From NCBI GenBank assembly GCA_903881085.1, contig CAIRSA010000562.1, forward strand, positions 1 to 34,849: a DNA stretch of 34,849 bases. Reading direction: 5' to 3'. This DNA is from an uncultured Acidobacteriia bacterium. GTDB lineage: Bacteria; Acidobacteriota; Terriglobia; Bryobacterales; Bryobacteraceae. Shown here one piece after another: positions 15,862-23,657 of this stretch (position 1 is the stretch's first letter; every line of letters starts with the position of its first letter). The notes under the pieces are model-generated. The model was given only the letters and a program-made list of their open reading frames with translations, was not told where the DNA came from and did no database searches. A program made the position numbers and the translations under genes.

Positions 15862-17450
15862 AACTTCGCTCCAACGCTCCTGGCAGGCCGCAACAGCCGC
15901 CGGTTGATAAAGAACCGTGCCTTCGGATCGCGCTTCTCGTCCGACCGCGATTGATACTCCAACACCCGCTTCACCACTAGCCGCTGCAAAATCCTCTTCG
16001 CCGCCGCCCACGATTTCCGGGTCAGCCGCTGTGCATCGCTCACGCTCAACTCCCCATATTCCGCGGCGAAGTTGATCAGCAGCTTTTCATCGTCATTCAA
16101 GCCCTGCATCAGGACCTCACCAATCACCGGTCCGATCTCCGAATCCAGCCACACTCTTCGTTGCCGCACGTTATTGCGAAGCACCACACGCACCAGCGGC
16201 GTTGTGGCGGACTCCACCTGCCGGAACTCCGGCGCCGGCAGATTCAACTCCGTCATCGTATCGCGAATGCGCCGCGTGCCCTCGTGCGCGCACTTCACAT
16301 AGTCGAAGTACCGCAGCGCATCCATCAAATGAGGATTGCGCGGTTTGTGCACATCGTAAATATTCTGCGGTGTTACCAGCGGCGGAAAACCTCCAGGACT
16401 TTCTACCTCCAACCGGTCATCGAACATCTTCACGAACACATTCATCGTTCGCAGCGAATAGGACCGGTGCACGCAGGCGTTCACGATCGCCTCATACCAG
16501 GCAGGCTTCGGATACTCCGGGGCGGTAAAAAACTTGCCATCCTTGCCTAACCTTGAAAAATCGCGCAACTGATCGTTCAGCGTCTTCTCCGCCGCCACCA
16601 GCAGCGCCGGAATATTCCCGTAAAGATGAATATCCTTCACCGCGTTGAACTTCTCGCCGCTGCCTTCTTCTTCTCCATCGAAACGCAAAAAACGGATGAA
16701 GCAGCCCGGGAAACGCAGTCTGGGGTCGTTGGCAAACAACAGCGCGCAGGCCATATTCGGAATGAATCCAGACCGTCCCGGCTTTTTCATTCCCAGATGC
16801 GCCAGCGCCAGAATATCTTCCTTGGAATGTTTCTTATTAAGCCCTCTGGACTCGATAAACAAGCGCACGAATTCCTGAATCAACTTCCCGTCGAAGTCGC
16901 CCGGATATGCAAATCCGCAAGGCTCCAACTCGAAATCAACCTCACATTTATCGATCTGAAGTTCGCGGATCTCTTCCTCGGTTAACTTCTTGCGCGCGTC
17001 GCCCACGCGCCAGAATGCGTTGCCCGAGGTGGTTCGCACCACCTTATCCGGTCGATAGAAAACGCGGATTACCAGCAGGTAATCCTTCTTTCCCGTTTTG
17101 CTATTGATTGCCGCAACGCGCTTGCTGTCCGCTCGTGAATCCGGACAGTAATGGACGCGGACGCTTTCCAGGCGGTTCATCTCCTCGGTGGAGCGCGCCT
17201 TGCATCCGGAGATCGAAAGATCGTCCTCCATCCCCAGAACAATAATTCCTCCGTCAGGCGCGGTATTTGCCCACATGGAAAAATACTCAGACAGGCTTTG
17301 CGCGTCCGTCCCAGACCGCTTCCGCTCGAACCTGCGATCCTCTTTCCCCAGCGATTGCAGCAGTTCCACGGATGCATGACGGTAAATCTCATTCACCGAA
17401 ATCAGCGGGAGAACTTCGTCTTCCGCCAATGCCTGGCCATTACTTTCCAT
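15858..17450 (-). CDS. AlbA/Schlafen-like ATP-binding transcriptional regulator (COG2865 type)
   Basis: A 530-residue protein. An AlbA_2/Schlafen domain lies at about 35-155 (EDRRFERKRSGTD, FSMWANTAPDGGIIVLGMEDD, YRPDKVVRTTSGNAFWRVGD). A GHKL-like ATP-binding domain follows at about 310-415 (WYEAIVNACVHRSYS, DDRLEVESPGGFPP, RNPHLMDAL), then a C-terminal winged helix (LSVSDAQRLTRKSWAAAKRIL). This order matches predicted regulators or defence-associated ATP-binding proteins of unknown signal. Its stop overlaps the GH42 start by four bases, so one role may be local control of that gene. GGGGAG directly abuts the ATG, a poor spacing. The start is kept because the preceding codons contain a stop six bases upstream. 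The preceding gap holds four 53-bp repeats. Confidence 0.85.
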   Translation of the reverse strand: MESNGQALAEDEVLPLISVNEIYRHASVELLQSLGKEDRRFERKRSGTDAQSLSEYFSMWANTAPDGGIIVLGMEDDLSISGCKARSTEEMNRLESVRVHYCPDSRADSKRVAAINSKTGKKDYLLVIRVFYRPDKVVRTTSGNAFWRVGDARKKLTEEEIRELQIDKCEVDFELEPCGFAYPGDFDGKLIQEFVRLFIESRGLNKKHSKEDILALAHLGMKKPGRSGFIPNMACALLFANDPRLRFPGCFIRFLRFDGEEEGSGEKFNAVKDIHLYGNIPALLVAAEKTLNDQLRDFSRLGKDGKFFTAPEYPKPAWYEAIVNACVHRSYSLRTMNVFVKMFDDRLEVESPGGFPPLVTPQNIYDVHKPRNPHLMDALRYFDYVKCAHEGTRRIRDTMTELNLPAPEFRQVESATTPLVRVVLRNNVRQRRVWLDSEIGPVIGEVLMQGLNDDEKLLINFAAEYGELSVSDAQRLTRKSWAAAKRILQRLVVKRVLEYQSRSDEKRDPKARFFINRRLLRPARSVGAKL

Positions 17451-17465
17451 CTCCCCTCAATCATC

Positions 17466-17843
17466 CTTCGAATCCAGAGACAAAGCAAGCGTTTTCAACT
17501 GTTTTACCCTTCGAACCCCATCTCTTGCCGCCAAGGCATCCTGCCTGCCCCCCGATCCTGACATTCCCTATGAGTCTATCTCCAAAGCCTGTCTTTTCAG
17601 TCCTTTTACCCTTCGAATGCTTCCTCTTTCCTATCCTCCCCTACCTCTGTCCTCCAACCCTCCTCCATTCCGTTGTTCTCTACGAATCCATCGCTAACAC
17701 ATTTGATTTCAAGTAGTTTACCCTTCGAACCCCTCCCTGCTTTGATATTCTTCTAACGCTGACTTCCCTCCCAGTCCCTCCCGTCAATGCCGACGAATCC
17801 GTCCCCAATACACGCATTTTCATGCACTTTACCCTTCGAACCC
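17466..17843 (-). repeat. Array of four 53-bp repeats with fixed internal spacing
   Basis: Units are at 17466-17518, 17568-17620, 17680-17732 and 17791-17843. They align without gaps. On the minus strand each has TTCGAAGGGTAAA (13 of 13 identical in all four), five bases, TGAAA (invariant), a TT block, then GA[TC]TC near the end. The distance from the 13-mer to the GA[TC]TC block is the same in all units. Start-to-start steps are 102, 112 and 111 bp. Spacers are about 50-60 bp, differ in sequence and are G-rich on the minus strand. The array fills most of the gap between the WD40 gene and the regulator gene, both read from the minus strand, so it would be transcribed. It is not a CRISPR: the repeats diverge inside and spacers share composition. 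I know no named family that fits. Confidence 0.85.
17766..17782 (-). other. Canonical G-quadruplex motif in an array spacer
   Basis: On the minus strand the bases read GGG-A-GGG-ACT-GGG-A-GGG, four G triplets with loops of 1, 3 and 1. This is the strict pattern for a stable three-tetrad quadruplex. It lies between the third and fourth repeat units. The other two spacers carry several GG runs (two-tetrad potential) but no strict match. Confidence 0.6.
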
Positions 17844-17925
17844 GTCATTTCGCCGCATCGCATTTGAGAAACTCGCCCAGGCATCGGAGCTCGATGCGGC
17901 AGGTATGTGGCGCGTTGCTCGCAGT

Positions 17926-18801
17926 TTATTGGGCCTCGCCGGCCCTGCCCGGGCTTCCCAAAAACACCGCCTTCGCCGAAGCCGTCCCGACTACCATCGA
18001 ATGCCCATCGGCCGAAATCCCGCACTGTGCCACCGCCTCGCCCAGCGAAAACTCCGCCAGCGGCACTGTCTTCCCGCGCAGCCACAGCCGCAACTCCCCA
18101 CTGCCCGAAGCCGCCAAAATCATCCGCCCGCCCGGAGTCATCGCCACCGCATGCACAGCGCCCGCTCGGGTTTCGAACACCTCAACCTCATCCCACCGCC
18201 GGTTGTGCCACAGGCGCACTGTCCCATCCGCGGACCCGCTGGCCATCCATTCACCCTTAGCCGTTATCGCAAGTGACGTCACCGCTCCTGCATGCCCGCG
18301 CAGCACCAACCGCTCAGCCGGCCGCTCCATATCCCAAACTCGAATATCAGCCGCCCCATGCGCCCCAACCGCAAACCTCCCGCAACTGGAAACCGCCACC
18401 GCTCGCGGATATTCCGCCTCCGATAACAGACTCGCCCCGGTCGCCGCATCCCACAAGCCCAGCGGCTCATCGCCATATCCCATCGCACTTCCCATCAGCC
18501 GCGTGCCACCCGCGTTAAACGCCGCCGAATGATTCAGCCGTGTCTCATCGGCCAGTCCGCAAAGTGCAGCGCCTGTGGTCAAATCCGCGACGTAGGAATT
18601 CCGCCGTACGGTCACCGCGCCCAACACCCGCCCCTCTGCCGTCGCCGCCACAGCCCGCAACACGCCTTCAGGCCTGGAAAGTTGGCGCACCTTCGCCGCA
18701 GCTTCCACATCCCAAAGCGCCGCGCCAATCACCGCCCACCGCCCCTCAGGCGAAACAAAAAGCTGGCCGTCCTTCACTACACACCGTTCGAAGATTTCCA
18801 T
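17926..18801 (-). CDS. WD40-repeat protein
   Basis: A 291-residue protein of about six WD40-like blades: ALWDVEAAAKV, YVADLTTGAAL, GLWDAATGASL, DIRVWDMERPAERLVLRGHAGAVTSLAI, WMASGSADGTVRLWHNRRWDEV, MILAASGSGELRLWLRG. The repeats DGTVRLW and GHAGAVTSLAI are the clearest. No signal peptide is evident, so it is probably cytosolic and acts as an interaction platform. The ATG at 18801 (MEIFERCVV) is chosen, with another ATG at 18825 possible. It is 42 bp divergent from the plus-strand hydrolase-like gene. The array and the regulator follow on the same strand, so the three may be one transcript unless a terminator intervenes. Confidence 0.8.
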   Translation of the reverse strand: MEIFERCVVKDGQLFVSPEGRWAVIGAALWDVEAAAKVRQLSRPEGVLRAVAATAEGRVLGAVTVRRNSYVADLTTGAALCGLADETRLNHSAAFNAGGTRLMGSAMGYGDEPLGLWDAATGASLLSEAEYPRAVAVSSCGRFAVGAHGAADIRVWDMERPAERLVLRGHAGAVTSLAITAKGEWMASGSADGTVRLWHNRRWDEVEVFETRAGAVHAVAMTPGGRMILAASGSGELRLWLRGKTVPLAEFSLGEAVAQCGISADGHSMVVGTASAKAVFLGSPGRAGEAQ

Positions 18802-18843
18802 AGATGCGGCACAATCATAACCCAAGCTGGTATCTTTTGGAAG

Positions 18844-19899
18844 ATGACCCTTCTCGCCACACTCCTGCTAGCCGCCCTCCACGCCCAAACCCCAACCCGC
18901 CCAGCAGTTGGCGCCATCCGCTGGGACGCCTGGCACGGCCAGCAATCCGTCCCCGGTCAATCCGTCGAAAAGGCCCTCGGCCCCGCCGAATGGCACTATC
19001 GCCTGCCGTTCTTCGCCAACGTCATTTCAGAGAATCAGGTCTCTATCGACGGCACCTCCCAGCAAGTCCTCGATCAGGAAATCGAGTACGCCTCCCGCGC
19101 CGGCCTCGACTACTGGGCCTTTCTCGCCTACTCCGAATCCGATGCCATGAGCCTTCCGCTCAAGCGCTACCTCGCCAGCGCCCAGCGCGACAAAATCCAG
19201 TTCTCCCTCATCACTGAACTCAGCCGCTGGGGCACCAGAGCCTCGCACCCCGAAGTCGCCCGCTACGCCGCCCTTACCAAAGAACCTGGCTACCTCAAAA
19301 CGCCAGGCGGGCGCCCCATCTTCTACCTTGGCTTCCTCTCTGAAGCGCAGATCAAACAGAACTGGGGCTCCATCGAAGAGCTGCGCAACGCCGTCGATGC
19401 GTTCCGCGCCCTATCCGCCAACCCTTACATCGTCATCATGGACTTCAACCCAGTCAACGCCAACAAATGGCGCGACCAGCTCGGGGCCGATGCCATCTCC
19501 GCCTACGCCGCATCCGGCGGCGGCGTCAAAGCACTCTACGCCGACCTCACCAAATACGCCGAGGAATTCTGGAACCGCTCGAAGGCCACCGGCTCCGAAG
19601 TTGTGCCCATCGTTATGTCCGGCTGGGACCGCCGCCCCCGCGTCATCAATCCCATGCCCTGGGAGAAATACCAAAAGCCGGGCGAAGGCATGGAAAAATA
19701 CTACGAAACCGCTACCCCCGCCGAAATCGCCGAGCACCTGCGCCACGCCCTCGACTGGATCCGCGGCAACAAATCCGCCGCCCCCGCCAATGCCGTCATC
19801 ATCTATGCTTGGAATGAAAACGACGAAGGCGGCTGGCTCACTCCCACGCTGAAGGAAGGCGCCGCACGTCTCAATGCCATCCGCGATATCCTTAAATAG
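18844..19899 (+). CDS. Exported GH99/WbsX-like TIM-barrel protein
   Basis: A 351-residue protein with a signal peptide (MTLLATLLLAALHAQ). The ATG at 18844 follows TTGGAAG. Features shared with GH99-like or WbsX-type proteins are VGAIRWDAW at the first strand, GLDYWAFLAYSES, a lysine/arginine-rich helix, GRPIFYLGF, VVPIVMSGWDRRP, and the terminal strand VIIYAWNENDEGGWLTPT. The paired acidic residues in AWNENDEGG are the likely catalytic or binding residues. A role in cleaving an alpha- or beta-mannan-type glycan is possible but not shown. It is followed after one base by another exported protein, so the two form an operon and probably act together. Confidence 0.72.
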   Translation: MTLLATLLLAALHAQTPTRPAVGAIRWDAWHGQQSVPGQSVEKALGPAEWHYRLPFFANVISENQVSIDGTSQQVLDQEIEYASRAGLDYWAFLAYSESDAMSLPLKRYLASAQRDKIQFSLITELSRWGTRASHPEVARYAALTKEPGYLKTPGGRPIFYLGFLSEAQIKQNWGSIEELRNAVDAFRALSANPYIVIMDFNPVNANKWRDQLGADAISAYAASGGGVKALYADLTKYAEEFWNRSKATGSEVVPIVMSGWDRRPRVINPMPWEKYQKPGEGMEKYYETATPAEIAEHLRHALDWIRGNKSAAPANAVIIYAWNENDEGGWLTPTLKEGAARLNAIRDILK

Positions 19900-19900
19900 C

Positions 19901-21577
19901 ATGAAAATGAGGCGCCGCAACTTCCTCCTCACCTCCGCCGCAACACTTGCCCCAGCCCAGGCCCAGACCATCGTCTACCCGAATCGCTGGGTGTACTTTT
20001 CCCGCAATCTCAGTTCTGACAGAGACGTGGAAGACTTCCGTGCCATCGCCCAAACCGCCGCCGCCCACGGCCTCAACGGCGTCATGTTCGCCTCCGCCTT
20101 CGATAACATCGACCGCCAGCCGGCCGCCTTCCGCGCTCGCCTCACCCAAATCAAACAAATCGCCGACGCAGCGCCCATCGAGCTCATCCCCGCTTTCTTC
20201 AACGCAGGCTATGGCGACGGCCTCCTCACACACAACCGCAATCTTGCCGAAGGCTTCGCTGTCACGGATGCCGCGTTTACTGTCCAAAACAGCGTTGCAA
20301 CCCTGGTCCCCGATTCCGCTGCCACTGTTACCAACCCCGGCTTTGAAACCTACATCGGTGACAAAGCCGCAGCCTGGCAACTGCAGGACGGCCCCGGCAC
20401 CATCAGCTTCATTGATACCCAGATCACCCATTCCGGCTCTGCCTCCCTGCGTTTTGAAAACATGTCGTCCACGCCTTCCGGCAACGCCCGCGCAATGCAA
20501 GAGATTCCCGTTCGCCCCAACCGCTGCTACCGCGCCTCGGTCTGGGTCCGTACGGAAAACCTTCAGCCGGCGGGAGCGTTTCTGGTACAGGTGCTTTCCT
20601 ACGCCGATGGCCGCGCCCTGGCCCCCCTCACTTTCAACTTGAAACCGACACAGGACTGGACCCAAATCACCATCGGTTTCAACAGCCTGAACAACCAGCG
20701 CGTCCGCCTTTACGCCGGAACCTGGGGCGGCCGCTCCGGCAAGTTCTGGCTCGACGATTGGTCGTTGCAGGAGGTCGCCCTCACGAACGTCCTCCGCCGA
20801 ACCGGCGCTCCCCTCACCGTCAAATCGGCCGCCGATGGCACTGTCTACCAGGAGGGCGTTGACTACGCCCCGGTCGCCGACCCGCTCCTTTTCCAGTTCA
20901 GCTGGGATCACGCCCCCCCGCCGCTCAAAATACTACCCGGTTCAGCCATCTCCGATGGCGATCAGCTTCTCGTCAGCTTCTATCACGCCATGACCGTGCT
21001 CGACAGCCAGCACTGCGTCTGCATGTCTGAACAGGAACCCTATGACCTCTGGCAGCGCGACGCGCAAATGGTCCACGACATCCTGGCTCCAAAGAAGTGG
21101 ATGCTCAGTACCGACGAAGTCCGTCAGGCCGGATCCTGCGACGCCTGCAAATCCCGCGGCATATCGCTCGCCCAGATCTTCGGCGACCACGTCACGCGCG
21201 GCTATAACATCGTCAAAGCCTTGAACCCCGGCGCCGAAGTTTACGTCTGGAGTGATATGTTCGATCCGAACCACAACGCCATCCCCAATTACTACCTGAC
21301 GGATGGCGATCTCGCAGGCTCCTGGCAATACCTGCCGCTAGATATCAACATCGTGCTCTGGCATTATGGCAAGCGCAACGAATCTCTCGTTCACTTCAGT
21401 GGACTTGGTTTCAAAACCATCGCCGGAGCCTATTACGACGCCAACGATCTGGCAAATCCCCGGGGCTGGCTGGATGCCATGAAGGGCGTGCCCGGCTCCA
21501 ACGGCATCATGTATACCACCTGGCAGGACAAGTATGCATTGCTAGCCCCCTTCGGCGACCTGGTGTCAAACGCTTAA
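19901..21577 (+). CDS. Exported GH20-like TIM-barrel protein with inserted carbohydrate-binding domain
   Basis: A 558-residue protein beginning MKMRRRNFLLTSAATLAPAQA, a Tat-like signal (RRRNFL). The ATG at 19901 is two bases after the upstream stop. An N-terminal barrel segment (about 25-125, VYFSRNLSSDRDVEDFRAIAQTA, GVMFASAFD, LIPAFF) is interrupted by a CBM4/9- or galactose-binding-like beta domain (about 140-292, NPGFETYIGDKAAAWQLQD, GSASLRFEN, YRASVWVRTEN, KFWLDDWSLQEV). The barrel then resumes to the end (STDEVRQAG, VYVWSDMFDPNHN, IVLWHYG, YTTWQDKY). Asp405-Glu406 in STDEVRQ occupies the position of the GH20 catalytic Asp-Glu pair, so a hexosaminidase-like role is possible. The match is remote and may be a distinct family. 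Confidence 0.65.
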   Translation: MKMRRRNFLLTSAATLAPAQAQTIVYPNRWVYFSRNLSSDRDVEDFRAIAQTAAAHGLNGVMFASAFDNIDRQPAAFRARLTQIKQIADAAPIELIPAFFNAGYGDGLLTHNRNLAEGFAVTDAAFTVQNSVATLVPDSAATVTNPGFETYIGDKAAAWQLQDGPGTISFIDTQITHSGSASLRFENMSSTPSGNARAMQEIPVRPNRCYRASVWVRTENLQPAGAFLVQVLSYADGRALAPLTFNLKPTQDWTQITIGFNSLNNQRVRLYAGTWGGRSGKFWLDDWSLQEVALTNVLRRTGAPLTVKSAADGTVYQEGVDYAPVADPLLFQFSWDHAPPPLKILPGSAISDGDQLLVSFYHAMTVLDSQHCVCMSEQEPYDLWQRDAQMVHDILAPKKWMLSTDEVRQAGSCDACKSRGISLAQIFGDHVTRGYNIVKALNPGAEVYVWSDMFDPNHNAIPNYYLTDGDLAGSWQYLPLDINIVLWHYGKRNESLVHFSGLGFKTIAGAYYDANDLANPRGWLDAMKGVPGSNGIMYTTWQDKYALLAPFGDLVSNA

Positions 21578-21583
21578 CCCGCC

Positions 21584-22030
21584 ATGAAAAACCTCTTTGA
21601 ACAATCCGCACAAGCGGAAATCGCCGCCAGGCTGAAAACCGTCCGCCCCGGCTCGCCCCGCAAATGGGGAAAAATGAACGCCCACCAGATGGTCTGCCAT
21701 CTGGCCGACTCCTACCGCGGTGTGATGGGTCAGAAGCCGGTAAGTACAAAGACTGGCCTTTTCCAGCGCACCATCATGAAATGGGGCGGCCTCTACTTCC
21801 CCATGCCCTGGCCCAAAAACATCCCCACCATGCCCGAAATGGACCAGCTTGCCGGCGGCACTCCTCCCGTGGAATTTCAACGCGACGTAGCCGAGCTCAC
21901 AGCGCTCATGACTAAATTCCTCACCAGCAAGAAAGTCCCGCACCCCATCTTTGGCGCAATGAACGACCAGGAGTGGGCGCGCTGGGCCTATCTCCACATG
22001 GATCACCACCTGCGCCAATTCGGCTGCTGA
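21584..22030 (+). CDS. DUF1569 / DinB-fold protein
   Basis: A 148-residue cytosolic protein. It matches DUF1569 in the DinB four-helix fold: WGKMNAHQMVCHLADSYRGVMG near residues 28-50 (the first metal His is in the HQMVCHL segment) and WAYLHMDHHLRQFG at the C-terminus, supplying the other His ligands. DinB-fold proteins bind a metal and often act in thiol or small-molecule transfer. No substrate is known. It starts 7 bp after the upstream hydrolase-like gene, so it is probably in the same transcript, though nothing links their functions. Confidence 0.85.
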   Translation: MKNLFEQSAQAEIAARLKTVRPGSPRKWGKMNAHQMVCHLADSYRGVMGQKPVSTKTGLFQRTIMKWGGLYFPMPWPKNIPTMPEMDQLAGGTPPVEFQRDVAELTALMTKFLTSKKVPHPIFGAMNDQEWARWAYLHMDHHLRQFGC

Positions 22031-22093
22031 CTATCTTCTGTCTAAAGCCCGCCCCGCTTTCTGCCGATCAACGCGTAACACGAGGAGACGTGC

Positions 22094-23653
22094 GTGCCGG
22101 CAGAAATCGCATTCGAGCGACCGAAAATTCAAAACACCAGAACCGCCGGTTGGCCCCGCCTTCTCACGCCATCTTTCTCCGATTTGTTTTTTGTTTTCAT
22201 CATCGTCTGGATGTTCATGACCTCGCCCGAAGGCTGGAAGCGCCTCCTGCTTGACGCCGACACCGCCTTCCATACCCGCATCGGGCAGTACATCCTCTCC
22301 ACCGGCACTGTACCCCACGCAGACCTCTTTGCCTTTTCGAAAGTTGGCCAACCCTGGTACGCCTTTGAATGGCTGTCGGAAACCGCGCTCGCCTTCGCCT
22401 ACAACACGGCCTCCTGGAAAGGCATCGCCTTCCTTGCTGGCGTCTCCATCGCCCTCTACATCACCTTGCTCCTGAAATTCACGATGTGGAAAGGCGCCAA
22501 CGGGCTGATCGCGCTGGTCATCATCTTGCTCACCGCCACTGGTACGTCGATCCATTTCCATGCCCGCCCGCACCTCTGGACGCTGCTCTTCCTCGCCGTA
22601 TCCATCTGGCTGCTTGAAGCCAACCGGCGTAACGGCGGCGCGCTCGTCTGGCTGCTTGTCCCTATTACAGCCCTGTGGGCCAACTTTCACGGCGGCTTTT
22701 TCATGTTCTTCGTTCTGCTCGGCCTGCGCGTGGTTGGCTGCGCCGCCGAATCCTACTTCTGGCCGGAGGATCGCCGCGAACGCTGGGGCGAGGCCATGAA
22801 GCTGGTTGGGGTCGGAGCGGCATGCCTCGCCGCTTCGCTCCTCAACCCCTACGGCTATCATCTCCACGAACACATTCTGGAGACGCTGAAATCGAAGTGG
22901 ATCATCGCCAACGTCTCGGAGTTCAAGTCGCCGTCGTTCAACTCCGAAGAGATGTACGACATCATGATCGTCATGTTTGCAGGCCTCGCCTGTATCGCGC
23001 CTCTGATTCGCAAAAAGAACCTTGTCGAACCACTGTGGATTCTCTTCCTGGCCTACGCCTCGCTGACCTCCGTCCGCCATGCCACCATCTTTCTCCTGGT
23101 CGTTGCGCCCATCGTCGCCCTCGAACTTTCTGTGTGGTGGGATGCCGTCTCAGCGGGCAGTTCCAAAGCTTCGCTCATGGGGATGATGAATGACGTCTCC
23201 GGCACCCTGACTGCCGGCCTGCCTGGCACCAGCCTGCTCATCCCGGCAACCATTGTCGCCATCGCCCTTATGCCCGGTTTGCAATGGCCCACCGAATTCC
23301 CCGAAAAATGGGTGCCCGTTAAGTTCATCGAAAAGCACCATGACCTCTTGGCCAGCAGCCGTGTCTTTACCTCCGATCAAATCGCCGACTACCTGATCTT
23401 CCGCAACTATCCGCGCCAGCGCGTCTTCTTAGACAGCCGCCACAACTACTATGGTGAAGACATCGGCAACGACTTCATCGCCATCAGCTCCGCCAGTCCG
23501 AAATGGAAAGAGCTGGTCGAAAAATACAAGTTCGATCTGATCCTCTGCGAACCGGATGAGCCCATCAGTGTCCTGGTGCAGGCCACCGGCGGATGGCGCG
23601 TGCTCGACCGCACGGACAAATATGTGCTCTACGCACGCGATGGGAAGGCATGA
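22094..23653 (+). CDS. Polytopic membrane protein, GT-C glycosyltransferase-like
   Basis: A 519-residue protein with a GTG start at 22094 and GAGGAG six bases upstream. Some ten hydrophobic segments occur from about 30 to 400, followed by a soluble C-terminal domain of about 110 residues. The first outer loop has DADTAFHTRIGQYILSTGTVPHADLFAFS, with an acidic Asp-x-Asp-like site, then WYAFEWLSE. This fits GT-C enzymes that use polyprenyl-phosphate sugars. The position, directly upstream of a dolichol-phosphate-sugar-type GT2 gene, supports a lipid-linked sugar role. The exact family is not recognised. Confidence 0.7.
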   Translation: MPAEIAFERPKIQNTRTAGWPRLLTPSFSDLFFVFIIVWMFMTSPEGWKRLLLDADTAFHTRIGQYILSTGTVPHADLFAFSKVGQPWYAFEWLSETALAFAYNTASWKGIAFLAGVSIALYITLLLKFTMWKGANGLIALVIILLTATGTSIHFHARPHLWTLLFLAVSIWLLEANRRNGGALVWLLVPITALWANFHGGFFMFFVLLGLRVVGCAAESYFWPEDRRERWGEAMKLVGVGAACLAASLLNPYGYHLHEHILETLKSKWIIANVSEFKSPSFNSEEMYDIMIVMFAGLACIAPLIRKKNLVEPLWILFLAYASLTSVRHATIFLLVVAPIVALELSVWWDAVSAGSSKASLMGMMNDVSGTLTAGLPGTSLLIPATIVAIALMPGLQWPTEFPEKWVPVKFIEKHHDLLASSRVFTSDQIADYLIFRNYPRQRVFLDSRHNYYGEDIGNDFIAISSASPKWKELVEKYKFDLILCEPDEPISVLVQATGGWRVLDRTDKYVLYARDGKA

Positions 23654-23657
23654 GCCC

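Noticed and set aside
17466..17518. tRNA-like T-arm in the array units (GGGTTCGAA)
   Set aside because: The bases after TTCGAA (GGGT) do not pair with the preceding GGG, and no acceptor stem is present.
17466..17843. CRISPR array
   Set aside because: Repeats vary inside the unit and show a fixed pattern of conserved blocks, spacers share G-rich composition, and no cas gene is nearby.
17852..17900. Terminator hairpin after the WD40 gene (GCCGCATCG / CGATGCGGC)
   Set aside because: The stem is 9 bp but the loop is over 30 nt and no T run follows on the minus strand.
22031..23080. 349-codon minus-strand frame opposite the GT-C-like gene
   Set aside because: It is a shadow frame rich in Gly/Glu/Arg, without a start signal or recognisable domain.
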